Assembly (NCBI GenBank): GCA_964428935.1
Contig: CAYSAG010000148.1
Location: forward strand, 1-12,292
Source: JAADHY01 sp964428935
Lineage (GTDB): Bacteria > Planctomycetota > Planctomycetia > Planctomycetales > Planctomycetaceae
DNA: 12,292 nt
Reading direction: 5' to 3'
Part shown: piece after piece, positions 1 to 7,048 of the stretch
How positions within the stretch are numbered: position 1 is the stretch's first letter
Layout of the letters: every line of letters begins with the position of its first letter
Notes under the pieces: model-generated
What the model saw: the letters and a program-made list of their open reading frames with translations, nothing else
The model's database searches: none
What the model was told of the DNA's origin: nothing
Translations under genes and position numbers: made by a program

Positions 1-1
1 G

Positions 2-37
2 TTGGAACTGCTCAAGGAACGGTTCGCGGCTGGGTGA
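2..37 (+). CDS. C-terminal end of an unidentified upstream gene (partial)
   Basis: Reading from base 2 gives the tail LELLKERFAAG followed by TGA. The residues are helix-like and the codons end mostly in G or C, as in the other genes of the window, so this is plausibly the last 11 codons of a gene cut by the window edge. Nothing can be said of its function. The other two plus frames are also short here, so the reading frame is a guess from codon character only. Confidence 0.35.
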   Translation: MELLKERFAAG

Positions 38-145
38 GCGGTTTGCTGTGAGCCGACAGAGCGGGGGGTGGTTGCCGCGGCGCAAAGGAACGGCGCGGGG
101 GCCAATGGAAGCGGTCCTGGGCAAACGCGCCGTCCGGGTTTCTTG

Positions 146-163
146 AGCCGCCGTCCGGCGGCT
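146..163. repeat. Perfect 8-bp hairpin
   Basis: AGCCGCCG and CGGCGGCT are exact reverse complements separated by two bases, or 7 bp with a 4-base loop. It lies about 110 bp after the end of the upstream gene. It is not followed by a T-run on either strand, so it is not a standard intrinsic terminator, although a U-less terminator or a structured leader is possible. Confidence 0.4.
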
Positions 164-313
164 GGCGGTTTCCGAAGTCAGCTTCGCACGGCTGACCGAC
201 TTCGCACGGCCGGCTGCGGCGGGTAAACTGCAGTGAAGCTCGAAAGTCTGAGAAGCTTGAGGCCTTAGCCGTCTGCGGTCGAGAAATGGTCGGCCGGTGC
301 GCGGTCAACGCGG

Positions 314-329
314 CGCCTGAGCTCAGGCG
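314..329. repeat. 16-bp perfect palindrome, candidate operator
   Basis: CGCCTGAGCTCAGGCG is its own reverse complement over all 16 bases. It sits 231 bp upstream of the chosen start of the exported protein at 561, in non-coding DNA. Such symmetry is typical of sites bound by homodimeric regulators, but no regulator can be assigned and one palindrome of this size could arise by chance. Confidence 0.3.
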
Positions 330-560
330 GTTGTCGGTCTGTTCGTGCGAGCTTTCTCACAGACGTTTCTCGAAGCCGGGAACGACAGTCTCGGCCGCCC
401 TCGCGACTTCGAACCGAGGGCTGGACCGGGTTTGACTTCGCAACGGGACGGCTGGCGACGTGTCAAAGACCGGTCCCGGCGCTGCTGTGGTCGGGGCGTT
501 GTCCCGGAAGAAACGAGCACGGCCGCGGGCGAAAAGAAGACACCAAAGGACGGAGCGGAC

Positions 561-2936
561 ATGCGACGGAGCGACTGGTGGGCCGTAGCCCTGTTCTGCT
601 TGGTGAGTCTGCAAGGCGTGTCGGCCCTGGCCGGCCACGCGCGCCTGAAGAACGGGCTGTTCCTGGAGGGGACGCCCGTGCCGCTGCAGTCGCTCAACAC
701 CGTCGTCCGCCGGCCGCCCAACGACATTGTCGCCTACCCCATTCTCATGGTCGACACGGGCCTGCAGCGCTACTACGTGTCGGCCCGGCAAGTCCTGGAG
801 GTCAACCAAGACGTCGACCTGGCTCAGTACGAAACATTTCGCTTGCAGCAACGTCGGACGGGCCGAGCGTTGCGGATTCAGTTGGTGGGAGCCATTGTGT
901 CGGCGACGCCGTTCGACGAGTTCGGCCGCCGCCGAGTCCGTTTGCAGACGCCACGAGGCACCGTTGACGTCGTCCAGGGCATTACACTGCTGCACCCCAG
1001 GTACGTGCGCGTGGAGGCTCTGAACTACAGCTGGGAATTCAGCCTGGCGACGACGTCCATTCCGCCGGACGTGCTGGACAAAATCCTGCGTCGGCAGATT
1101 GACCCCGACAAGCCCCAAGACCGATTGGCCGTGGCTCGCTTCTACCTGCAAGCGGGGCTGTACATGCGAGCTCAAGCCGAGCTGGACGCCGTCCGGCGGG
1201 AGTTTCCCGAACTGACCGAACAGGTGGACGAGCTGACTCGCCAGGTCAGACAGCTGGTGGGCGAACAGATTGCCGCGGAGCTGCGGCGACGTCAGCAAGC
1301 CGGCCAGCACTTCCTCGCGTACACGGCCGCCAAACAGTTTCCCACGCGAAACCTCAGCGGCGACGTGCTCCGGCAGGTCCGCGAACTGATTGAGCAGTAC
1401 GAGCAGCGGCGGGAGGACATTGAGACGTGCCGAATGCTGCTGGGCGACCTGCAGGCGGAGCTGTCGAAGCCGGAGTTGGTCGAGACACTGGCACCCATGC
1501 GGGCCGAGGTGTGCGAGCAGCTCAACCACGAAACCGTTTCGCGTCTGGCGGCCTTTCTTCAGCTTCGGGACGACCCGACGCTGTCGGCCGAGGAGAAACT
1601 GGCCTTGGCCTACTCGGGCTGGGTCCTGGGCAGCACGCACGCCGTCACCGACTTGGAGACAGCCATTCGTCTGTGGAAGGCGCGGTTTCTGCTGTTGCAG
1701 TACCTCCGGACGGACGACCCGGTAAAACGCCGGCAATTGCTAGCAGACCTCCACGAGCTGGAAGGTCTGGGGTTCGAGCGGGTTCTGCAGCTCATCGACT
1801 TGCTGCCGCCGCCGCTGGAGCCGCCGTCGACCGAACCAGGCGTACCGATTCGCGTCACGGTGCCGTTGCCCGTCGGACCGAGCGGCTCGTCGACCCCGAC
1901 CAGCTCGCAAGACACCGCCGAAGACCAGCGGCCCGAGCTCGAGTACCACGTGTTGTTGCCGCCCGAGTACACGCCGCACCACCGCTACCCGGCCATTGTG
2001 GCCTTGCACGCGGCTCGCGAGCCGCTCGACCACCTGCTGACCTGGTGGGGGGGAACCCGCGAGCATCCGTTGCAGGCCCAGCGGCACGGGTACATTGTGT
2101 TGGTTCCCGAGTACGCGTCCGAAGGGCAACACACGTACGACTACAGCCCGGCGGCTCACGCACGCGTGCTGCTGGCTCTGCGAGACGCCCGCAAGCGCTA
2201 CAGCATTGACTCCGACCGGGTCTTTCTGTCCGGTCTGGGCATGGGGGCCGAAGCAGCTTTCGACATTGGCATGAGCCACCCGGACGTGTTCGCCGGGGTC
2301 GTTGCCATTTCCGGTACGGCTGGCGGGCTGTGCACCCAGTACTTTCAGAACGCTCGGGCCCTGCCTTGGTACGTGGTCTGCGGCGAGCTGGACGACGACG
2401 TCTTTGAACGCAACTCGTCGCTGCTGAACCGCATGCTTCGGTCGGGCTACGACCTGGTGCTGGCCGAGTACGTCGGACGCGGACACGAGTCGTTTTACGA
2501 AGAAATCCACCGACTGTTCGAGTGGATGGGTCACCTGCGACGGCAGCCGCTGCCCAAGCAGTTCAAGGTCAGCACGCTGCGTCCGACCGACAACCGGTTC
2601 TACTGGCTGCAGGTGGAAGGTTTTCCGGAGGCGTTTCGAGCGGCGACGAAGACCGGCGTCCGGCGAGACCGACCGCTCCGTCCCCTTTCGCTGGAAGCCC
2701 GCGTGGCTGCCGGAAACACCGACCGCAACCTGCTGCAAGTTCGAAGCGGCACGGACAAGACGACCTTGTGGCTCAGCCCACAGGTGGTCGACTTCGACAA
2801 ACGCGTCGCCGTGCGGCTCAACGGCCGCTACCGCTTCAACCAGTTCGTCCGGCCGGACGTGGAAACGCTTTTGGAGGACTTGCGGGTTCGCGGCGACCGC
2901 CAGCGGTTGTTCTGGGCGAGGCTGGAGTTCGACTGA
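561..2936 (+). CDS. Exported protein with a degenerate alpha/beta-hydrolase domain (791 aa)
   Basis: The start at 561 is chosen because GGAG (552-555) and AAAGGA (545-550) precede it and because it begins a clean signal peptide (residues 1-24, cleavage likely after SALA). The frame is open back to 345 without such support. Residues about 25-240 are of unknown fold. About 175-415 look helical and TPR-like, Gln/Glu/Arg rich. About 414-457 is a Pro/Ser/Thr-rich linker. Residues 458 to about 680 resemble an esterase or PHB-depolymerase-type alpha/beta hydrolase, with a strand-turn-helix at 555-565, an acidic loop CGELDDD at 607-613 and GRGHES at 639-644. The usual nucleophile elbow G-x-S-x-G reads G-L-G-M-G (558-562), so the catalytic serine is replaced by Gly560, while the presumed acid (611-613) and His642 remain. 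About 100 further residues follow. Family-level activity therefore cannot be assumed; a binding or structural role in the cell envelope is an inference. Confidence 0.75.
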   Translation: MRRSDWWAVALFCLVSLQGVSALAGHARLKNGLFLEGTPVPLQSLNTVVRRPPNDIVAYPILMVDTGLQRYYVSARQVLEVNQDVDLAQYETFRLQQRRTGRALRIQLVGAIVSATPFDEFGRRRVRLQTPRGTVDVVQGITLLHPRYVRVEALNYSWEFSLATTSIPPDVLDKILRRQIDPDKPQDRLAVARFYLQAGLYMRAQAELDAVRREFPELTEQVDELTRQVRQLVGEQIAAELRRRQQAGQHFLAYTAAKQFPTRNLSGDVLRQVRELIEQYEQRREDIETCRMLLGDLQAELSKPELVETLAPMRAEVCEQLNHETVSRLAAFLQLRDDPTLSAEEKLALAYSGWVLGSTHAVTDLETAIRLWKARFLLLQYLRTDDPVKRRQLLADLHELEGLGFERVLQLIDLLPPPLEPPSTEPGVPIRVTVPLPVGPSGSSTPTSSQDTAEDQRPELEYHVLLPPEYTPHHRYPAIVALHAAREPLDHLLTWWGGTREHPLQAQRHGYIVLVPEYASEGQHTYDYSPAAHARVLLALRDARKRYSIDSDRVFLSGLGMGAEAAFDIGMSHPDVFAGVVAISGTAGGLCTQYFQNARALPWYVVCGELDDDVFERNSSLLNRMLRSGYDLVLAEYVGRGHESFYEEIHRLFEWMGHLRRQPLPKQFKVSTLRPTDNRFYWLQVEGFPEAFRAATKTGVRRDRPLRPLSLEARVAAGNTDRNLLQVRSGTDKTTLWLSPQVVDFDKRVAVRLNGRYRFNQFVRPDVETLLEDLRVRGDRQRLFWARLEFD

Positions 2937-2939
2937 GTT

Positions 2940-2958
2940 GGCCCGGAGAACTCGGGCC
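2940..2958 (+). terminator. Possible hairpin terminator without a U-tract
   Basis: GGCCCG (2940-2945) pairs with CGGGCC (2953-2958), extendable by G-T wobbles at both ends, starting 4 bases after the stop codon of the exported protein. The right arm can alternatively pair as CTCGG/CCGAG (2951-2955, 2961-2965). No T-run follows, so termination here is only suggested by the position. Confidence 0.3.
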
Positions 2959-3457
2959 GTCCGAGCGACCAGCGAGGGGAAGCGGGCGACGAGGAAGCGC
3001 CTGCGGGGCTTTCACGCAAAAGCACTGACCCGCGGAACCGACGGCGGACGCTTCTTGGACCCAGGAATCAAACGGTCCGGTTGACGGGGCCGTAAAATAG
3101 TTTTGGTCGCGACGCGCCGAGCGGCCCGACCGGAGGAATTGCAACGCGGTCGACACGCCGAGGGCGGCTCGGAGCGGACGGGGTGGCGCTTCCTGTTTCG
3201 AACGGGGCGAGGTGGTCAGTCGCTGTTCCCTCCGCAAAGGCTTCTTTCCCGGCTGCAGCATTTTTCTTCCCGAAAAGGCGGGCACACGTCGACGCCGTCG
3301 GTGTGTCTTGGCGGCCACAGGGTGGTGGGTGGCCGAGGCGTCGGCGCGAGCGTCCGGTTGGCTGCGCGGCGCGTGGACGGCCGGCGTCCCGTCGACCGGT
3401 GGTGTGGTTCGAGTGGTCGGTCTGGACCTGTCCGGCAGCGCTCTGGGGCGTTCCGCC

Positions 3458-3469
3458 AAGGAGGAGGAG
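3458..3469 (+). promoter_or_regulatory. Strong ribosome binding site deciding the BON gene start
   Basis: AAGGAGGAGGAG ends two bases before the ATG at 3472 and its AAGGAGG part has a spacing of about 7. It is among the strongest Shine-Dalgarno sequences in the window and shows that the gene starts here and not at the far-upstream limit of the open frame. Confidence 0.75.
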
Positions 3470-3471
3470 CG

Positions 3472-3753
3472 ATGAGAGCAGAGGAGTCGGCAACGGCGAC
3501 GGAGGCACGACAGCAGGAGAAAGACTCGAAAAAAGTTGAGGCTCTCGTGGCGGCCAAGTTGCGGAAACGGGGTTACCCGGCGCTGGAGGCCGTTCAGTGT
3601 CGGTTCCACGAGGGTGTGTTGGTGTTGCACGGACGGGTGCCGACGTACTACCTGAAGCAGGTGGCTCAGCAGGCGGCGGCCGAGGTGGTGGACGTCGAAC
3701 AGATTGACAACCGCCTGGAGGTTTACAATTCGCCCGTGCGGCGGCCTCGGTGA
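3472..3753 (+). CDS. Small BON-domain protein (93 aa)
   Basis: After a charged, helical N-terminus (1-20), residues about 20-87 match the BON fold: a helix (KVEALVAAKLRKRGY), a strand, the typical turn and strand with a conserved glycine (VLVLHGRVPTYYLKQ, Gly54), a second helix (QVAQQAAAEV) and a final strand (IDNRLEVYN). BON domains are known from periplasmic OsmY, secretins and mechanosensitive channels, where they are thought to bind membranes or partners. This one has no signal peptide and no membrane segment, so it is probably cytoplasmic or part of a complex. It stands 126 bp ahead of an 88-aa membrane protein on the same strand, which could be its partner (inference). The exact function is unknown. 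Confidence 0.8.
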   Translation: MRAEESATATEARQQEKDSKKVEALVAAKLRKRGYPALEAVQCRFHEGVLVLHGRVPTYYLKQVAQQAAAEVVDVEQIDNRLEVYNSPVRRPR

Positions 3754-3879
3754 GGAGCGGCCGGGCAGAAGGGCGAGCCTTTTCGGACGTCGTGGTGCTC
3801 GGTCGCCAGCCACCCCAGGCGTTGGACCGACGGACACGCCGTCCGCGCACGACGCGGGCCGTCGAGTAGGGAGTCGAGC

Positions 3880-4146
3880 GTGAGCAGGCTGTGGGACCGG
3901 CTGCGGTCGGTCGCTGGAAAAACCAGGGCGTTGTTCCTATTCTCTTGCCGGGCTCTTGCCGGACTGCTCTGCTTGTTGGCCGGCCTGGCTTTGTGCTTGA
4001 CCTTGGTGCTCATTCCCGTGGGCGTTCCGCTTGCGCTGTTCGGCGTCGCCCGAATGGTCACGGCAGCCGAAGGGCTGGGACTGTCGCAGCCCGGGGCGCA
4101 CTGGCGGACGACCGTGCGCGGTCGGGTTGAGCGGCAAGCCGACTGA
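3880..4146 (+). CDS. Small membrane protein, GTG start (88 aa)
   Basis: The GTG at 3880 is preceded by GGGAG (3869-3873) with 6-base spacing. A basic N-terminus (residues 1-16, several Arg/Lys) is followed by a long hydrophobic stretch (about 17-63) with a Pro-Val-Gly-Val-Pro break near 46-50, suggesting a two-helix hairpin with both ends in the cytoplasm. The tail 64-88 is polar and basic. No family is recognised. Most third codon positions are G or C, as in neighbouring genes, which supports it being real. It lies between the BON gene and eno; the 81-bp gap to eno allows co-transcription but does not prove it. Confidence 0.6.
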   Translation: MSRLWDRLRSVAGKTRALFLFSCRALAGLLCLLAGLALCLTLVLIPVGVPLALFGVARMVTAAEGLGLSQPGAHWRTTVRGRVERQAD

Positions 4147-4215
4147 GCCGGCCGAGGGGGAGGGCAAGTCGACGTCATGAAAGTGCGGCAGAAATGGTTT
4201 GAGTTGGTCTGTTTC

Positions 4216-4220
4216 AGGAG
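4216..4220 (+). promoter_or_regulatory. Ribosome binding site of eno
   Basis: AGGAG lies 7 bases before the ATG at 4228 and 4 bases before the adjacent ATG at 4225. The spacing favours 4228. An in-frame ATG at 4177 has no close Shine-Dalgarno sequence and would add a basic, Trp/Phe-containing extension not found in enolases. Confidence 0.65.
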
Positions 4221-4227
4221 AAGGATG

Positions 4228-5508
4228 ATGAGTACGGCAATCGTCGGTGTGCACGCGAGGGAAATTCTGGACAGCCGGGGGAACCCGACGATCGAAGTGG
4301 ACGTGGAGCTGGAAGACGGGACGGTCGGACGGGCCGCGGTGCCGAGCGGCGCGAGTACGGGCACCCGCGAGGCGCTCGAGCTTCGCGACGTCGACAACCC
4401 AAACCGGTTCCTGGGCAAAGGCGTTCAGAAGGCGGTCAAGAACGTCAACGACGAAATCGAAGGGCACCTCATTGGGCTGGACGCCACCGACCAGGGGCTG
4501 ATTGACCGGACACTGATTGAACTGGACGGCACGGAGAACAAGTCTCGGCTGGGAGCCAACGCCATTCTGGCCTGCTCCATGGCCACGGCTCACGCAGCGG
4601 CTCAAGCGTGCTTCCTGCCGCTGTTCCGTTACTTGGGCGGTGTGGGAGCAAACTGCCTGCCCGTGCCAATGATGAACATCATTAACGGGGGAGCTCACGC
4701 CGACAACTCGATTGACATTCAAGAGTTCATGATTGTGCCCGCCGGTTTTTCGTGCTTCAGCGACGCGCTGCGTTGCGGCGTCGAGGTGTTCCACAACCTG
4801 AAGAAGGTCCTGTCGCAAAACGGACACAGCACGGCCGTCGGTGACGAAGGCGGTTTCGCTCCCAACCTGGACGGCAGCGAGCAGGCCATTCAGGTCATTC
4901 TGGAAGCCATCGAGCGGGCTGGCTACAAGGCCGGCGAGCAAGTGTGGCTGGCGTTGGACTGCGCCGCCAGCGAACTCTACGACGAGGAAAAAAAGACGTA
5001 CACAATCGAAGGCCAAACCTTGGACGCCGCCGGCGTGGTCGAGCTGCTCAAAGGCTGGGTCGACAAGTACCCCATTTGCTCGGTGGAAGACGGCTGCAGC
5101 GAGCAGGACTGGGACGGCTGGAAAATCCTGACCGAGACGCTCGGGTCCAAGTGCCAGTTGGTCGGCGACGACATTTTCGTCACCAACACCAAGATTCTGC
5201 AGAAAGGAATCGACGAAGGAGTCGCCAACAGCATTCTGATCAAGCTGAACCAAATCGGCACGGTTACCGAAACCATTGAGGCGGTTCGACTGGCTCACCG
5301 AAACGGCTACACAGCAGTGGTGAGCCACCGGTCGGGCGAGACGGAAGACACGACCATTGCCGACCTGGCGGTCGCTTTGGCGACCGGCCAAATCAAGACC
5401 GGTTCGGCCAGCCGGACCGACCGAATCTGCAAGTACAACCAGCTGCTGCGAATCGAAGAAATGCTCGGCCCGTCGGCGACGTTCGGCGGCACGCTGAAGT
5501 TGCGTTAG
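4228..5508 (+). CDS. eno: Enolase (phosphopyruvate hydratase, 426 aa)
   Basis: It converts 2-phosphoglycerate to phosphoenolpyruvate in glycolysis and gluconeogenesis, in the cytoplasm, with magnesium. The N-terminus (VHAREILDSRGNPTIEVDVE) and 426-aa length are typical. The catalytic Glu207 (GDEGGFAPN), the metal ligands Asp244, Glu287 (SVEDG) and Asp314 (VGDD), the base Lys339 in the family signature ILIKLNQIGTVTET (336-349), the SHRSGE loop (366-371) and the C-terminal KTGSASRTDR...KYNQLLRIEE are all present, so the enzyme should be active. The gene uses more ATC isoleucine codons than its neighbours, as expected for a highly expressed gene. It is followed by an intrinsic terminator (5651-5687) and then by an FtsB/DivIC-like gene. 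Confidence 0.98.
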   Translation: MSTAIVGVHAREILDSRGNPTIEVDVELEDGTVGRAAVPSGASTGTREALELRDVDNPNRFLGKGVQKAVKNVNDEIEGHLIGLDATDQGLIDRTLIELDGTENKSRLGANAILACSMATAHAAAQACFLPLFRYLGGVGANCLPVPMMNIINGGAHADNSIDIQEFMIVPAGFSCFSDALRCGVEVFHNLKKVLSQNGHSTAVGDEGGFAPNLDGSEQAIQVILEAIERAGYKAGEQVWLALDCAASELYDEEKKTYTIEGQTLDAAGVVELLKGWVDKYPICSVEDGCSEQDWDGWKILTETLGSKCQLVGDDIFVTNTKILQKGIDEGVANSILIKLNQIGTVTETIEAVRLAHRNGYTAVVSHRSGETEDTTIADLAVALATGQIKTGSASRTDRICKYNQLLRIEEMLGPSATFGGTLKLR

Positions 5509-5535
5509 TCCCGCGTCCTGTACCCCCGACGCGGT

Positions 5536-5621
5536 CACAGCCGCAACCAGCCGAGCAAAGGTTCGCCCGCTAGCGGCTGTGCGGGTTGGGCAAGACCGAG
5601 CGGCTGTGTGGGTCGGCGAAG
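5536..5621 (+). repeat. Imperfect direct repeat with a shared complementary arm
   Basis: AGCGGCTGTGCGGGTTGGGC (from 5572) and AGCGGCTGTGTGGGTCGGCG (from 5599) are related copies with a 27-base period. CACAGCCGC at 5536-5544 is the exact reverse complement of GCGGCTGTG in both copies (5573-5581 and 5600-5608), so it can form two mutually exclusive 9-bp hairpins. It lies in the eno 3' untranslated region. Confidence 0.5.
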
Positions 5622-5650
5622 CGGGCTGAGCCAGGTTCACGCTACTGACG

Positions 5651-5687
5651 AGCCCCGTCGATGAAAAAAGTCGGCGGGGTTCTTTTT
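5651..5687 (+). terminator. Intrinsic terminator after eno
   Basis: CCCCGTCGA (5653-5661) pairs with TCGGCGGGG (5671-5679) with one T-G wobble, a 9-base A-rich loop and further weak pairs outward. It is followed by TTCTTTTT (5680-5687). This is the best rho-independent terminator in the window. It suggests that the downstream FtsB/DivIC-like gene depends at least partly on its own promoter. Confidence 0.85.
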
Positions 5688-5823
5688 GCGCGACCAGCAC
5701 CGGTGGGTGGCAGCGTGCCGCGGACGGCCAAAAGGCACGTCGGGTTCGGTGTGGGTTCGCTGTTCGAACGGCCCGGGCGGCCGCGCCGGGGCGGACACAA
5801 AAGCGGCGAAAACGGCCACAGGC

Positions 5824-6399
5824 ATGTCGGCACGCTTGACGGAAAACGAGCTTCCAAGGGGCACCAGCACGGCGGCGCTGACGTCCGTTCTGTTCTGGTG
5901 CTTCCTGGTGTGCGCCATTGGTCTGTACGCGGCCGTGGCGCTGGCGCCCAAGCTGTGGATTCACATGAAATTGGTCTCGGAGTACCGGACCAACTACGCC
6001 CAAATTCAGGCGTTGCGGGAACGAATCGAGTTCTTGAAAAAAGTCGCCGACGCACTGAAGACCGACCCCGAGTTTCGGGCCGAGTACGCGCGGCTGGACC
6101 TGGTCGCCGAGCGAACCGACTCGGAACGGATTAGCGTCAAAGAGCACTTGGCGTGGGACACCCGTCGAGCGGAAATGCTGCCCTGCATTCGGCCGGCCGC
6201 CCTGCCCTGGTACGCGCCGCTCGTCCGGCAATTGGCGTTCAACCAAGGAGTGCGACGAGTGGTCTTGGCGGCGGCGGCACTGATTACTGTGCTGTCGTTT
6301 GGTTTCTTGCACGAGTCGCAGCGCGACCGGGTGCTGGCGGCCCGGGCTTCCGTCCGCTCGGCCTGGCACGCGCTGGCCAGACGCTACCGGCGGACCTGA
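5824..6399 (+). CDS. FtsB/DivIC-like septum-formation-initiator-type membrane protein (191 aa)
   Basis: The ATG at 5824 is chosen because the protein then starts shortly before the membrane segment; the ribosome binding site is weak (ACAGG). A transmembrane helix (about 18-41) is followed by a coiled coil (about 49-79, SEYRTNYAQIQALRERIEFLKK) and then LKTDPEFRAEYARLDL (78-93), which matches the FtsB/DivIC pattern of a coiled coil ending in a short DPEF-type motif. In that family the protein is a single-pass divisome scaffold binding FtsL/FtsQ. Here the protein is longer than usual and has a second hydrophobic helix (about 145-163) and a basic tail. Its place directly after eno matches the known eno-ftsB/divIC neighbourhood of other bacteria, which supports the call. 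Alternatively it is another small coiled-coil membrane protein. Confidence 0.65.
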   Translation: MSARLTENELPRGTSTAALTSVLFWCFLVCAIGLYAAVALAPKLWIHMKLVSEYRTNYAQIQALRERIEFLKKVADALKTDPEFRAEYARLDLVAERTDSERISVKEHLAWDTRRAEMLPCIRPAALPWYAPLVRQLAFNQGVRRVVLAAAALITVLSFGFLHESQRDRVLAARASVRSAWHALARRYRRT

Positions 6400-6551
6400 G
6401 CGGGCAAATGGAGCCGGAACGGGACCTTTCCGCCGGTGCGACGCCCAACGCTCCCTCCCGCTCCGGTGGCCCCTCGGGCGAGACTCGTGCCACGCCGAGC
6501 AGCCGTTGAAGCCCGACAGCGACCCTCTGGACGCGGCGTTCCCTTGCCGCG
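6400..6551. other. Convergent intergenic region
   Basis: This 152-bp space separates the stop of the plus-strand FtsB/DivIC-like gene from the stop of the minus-strand zf-HC2 gene. A bidirectional terminator would be expected, but I see no strong hairpin with a T-run on either strand. Confidence 0.4.
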
Positions 6552-6803
6552 CTACGGCGACCTGCCAGCGAACTTCTTTTTCCACGCCCGAAGCAGCACT
6601 TCCCTCAAACGCTCGCTGAACTCCGGCGGCATTTCGTAGGGTTGGCCGTCGCGGTAGAGCTGAATGGTTTGGCGGACGGTGTCGACCACAATTTGGCAGG
6701 GGTTGCAACCGGCCAAGTGCTGCTCGAAGCCCTCGCAAATCGCCGGGTCGATGTCGCCGTCGACGTAGTCGTTCAGAGCTTTCAGCAGGTCTTCGCACTT
6801 CAT
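6552..6803 (-). CDS. Soluble zf-HC2 anti-sigma-factor-like protein (83 aa)
   Basis: The start at 6803 follows AAAAGG (6818-6813) with 9-base spacing and gives MKCEDLLKALNDYVDGDID. Cys3, His29, Cys33 and Cys36 form the C...H-x3-C-x2-C zinc-binding pattern of the zf-HC2 domain found in ZAS-type anti-sigma factors, which hold an ECF sigma factor inactive. After the zinc finger there is a helix (VVDTVRQTIQLYRDG) and a basic tail (RAWKKKF). There is no transmembrane segment, so sensing would be cytoplasmic, possibly by redox change at the cysteines (Cys23 is an additional one). The nearest upstream gene on the same strand is an ECF sigma factor, its likely partner. The frame is open back to 7016, but the extra residues look non-coding. 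Confidence 0.85.
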   Translation of the reverse strand: MKCEDLLKALNDYVDGDIDPAICEGFEQHLAGCNPCQIVVDTVRQTIQLYRDGQPYEMPPEFSERLREVLLRAWKKKFAGRSP

Positions 6804-7048
6804 GGTCGGGTGCCTTTTGGTTTGCTTCTTTGACCCTCGCTCCGTTCGCCAGGTTACAGAAATTCGGTCAAAACTTTCGGTCCGTGTCGGGTTTCGGTCT
6901 TGTGGACGACTCTTCGTCGGGCTGCCGGCAAGAGCCGCCGCCACCCGTGGCCTGCGGGGTTCTTGTTGCCGTGGCCTTGTGGCCCGTTCGCTCCTTCCGC
7001 GGCCCCGCCGCTCCACCGTCCGGCCCCGCCGACTCCGCAGAACCAGCC
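6804..7048 (-). other. 245-bp spacer between sigma factor and zf-HC2 gene
   Basis: Sigma and anti-sigma genes commonly overlap or nearly touch; here 245 bp lie between them. The space is open in the zf-HC2 frame up to 7016, but the translation is Arg/Pro/Gln-rich and looks non-coding. It contains an ECF-like promoter match (6832-6858) close to the zf-HC2 start. Confidence 0.4.
6832..6858 (-). promoter_or_regulatory. Candidate ECF-type promoter for the zf-HC2 gene
   Basis: On the minus strand TGTAACC (6858-6852) is followed, 17 bases after its AAC, by GGTC (6835-6832). This resembles the general ECF pattern AAC, 16-17 bases, CGTC. Transcription would start about 20 bases before the ATG, leaving just room for the ribosome binding site, which is good geometry. 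Auto-regulation by the adjacent sigma factor is an inference, and no matching second copy was found upstream of the sigma gene. Confidence 0.3.

Larger units (their letters stand above)
38..560. other. 523-bp intergenic region with hairpins and a palindrome
   Basis: No convincing gene is seen. A minus-strand frame at 12-308 is open but starts with TTG, lacks clear codon bias and would converge on the upstream gene. The stretch holds a perfect hairpin (146-163), an 11-bp direct repeat CTTCGCACGGC at 182-192 and 200-210 with an 18-bp period, a small GTCAGC/GCTGAC inverted repeat (177-182, 191-196), and a 16-bp palindrome (314-329). The frame of the next gene is open back to 345, but with no ribosome binding site there. 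No clear sigma-70 promoter was recognised. Confidence 0.5.
2937..3471. other. 535-bp intergenic region
   Basis: No gene is supported. The frame of the following BON gene stays open back to 3103, but the translation is Arg/Gly-rich with no sign of protein-like character. Just after the upstream stop there is a GGCCCG...CGGGCC hairpin (2940-2958). An AT-rich spot TAAAAT at 3093-3098 looks like a -10 box but has no matching -35 at the right distance. Nothing else was recognised. Confidence 0.45.
5509..5823. other. 315-bp region between eno and the FtsB/DivIC-like gene
   Basis: It holds a repeated 23-base element (5572-5594 and 5599-5621), a complementary upstream arm (5536-5544), and the eno terminator (5651-5687). 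The last 130 bases before the next start are very GC-rich, with GTTCGAAC (5762-5769) and NotI-like palindromic stretches, but no recognisable promoter. No gene is seen; the downstream frame is open back to 5686, overlapping the terminator, which argues against a start there. Confidence 0.5.

Noticed and set aside
12..308. Minus-strand open frame of 98 codons
   Set aside because: TTG start, no Shine-Dalgarno sequence, Pro/Arg-rich composition and no clear codon periodicity; it also overlaps the end of the upstream gene.
345..560. 72-codon N-terminal extension of the exported protein
   Set aside because: It would bury the signal peptide inside the protein and has no ribosome binding site.
3081..3098. 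TTGACG...TAAAAT as a promoter
   Set aside because: The two elements are only six bases apart, far from the 16-18 needed.
3103..3471. Upstream extension of the BON protein
   Set aside because: The strong AAGGAGG-type site directly before 3472 sets the start; the extension is Arg/Gly-rich and low in protein-like character.
3937..6798. Very long (953-codon) minus-strand open frame opposite eno and the FtsB/DivIC-like gene
   Set aside because: It is the shadow of strongly biased plus-strand genes; the translation is Arg/Gln/Pro-rich and the eno strand is certain.
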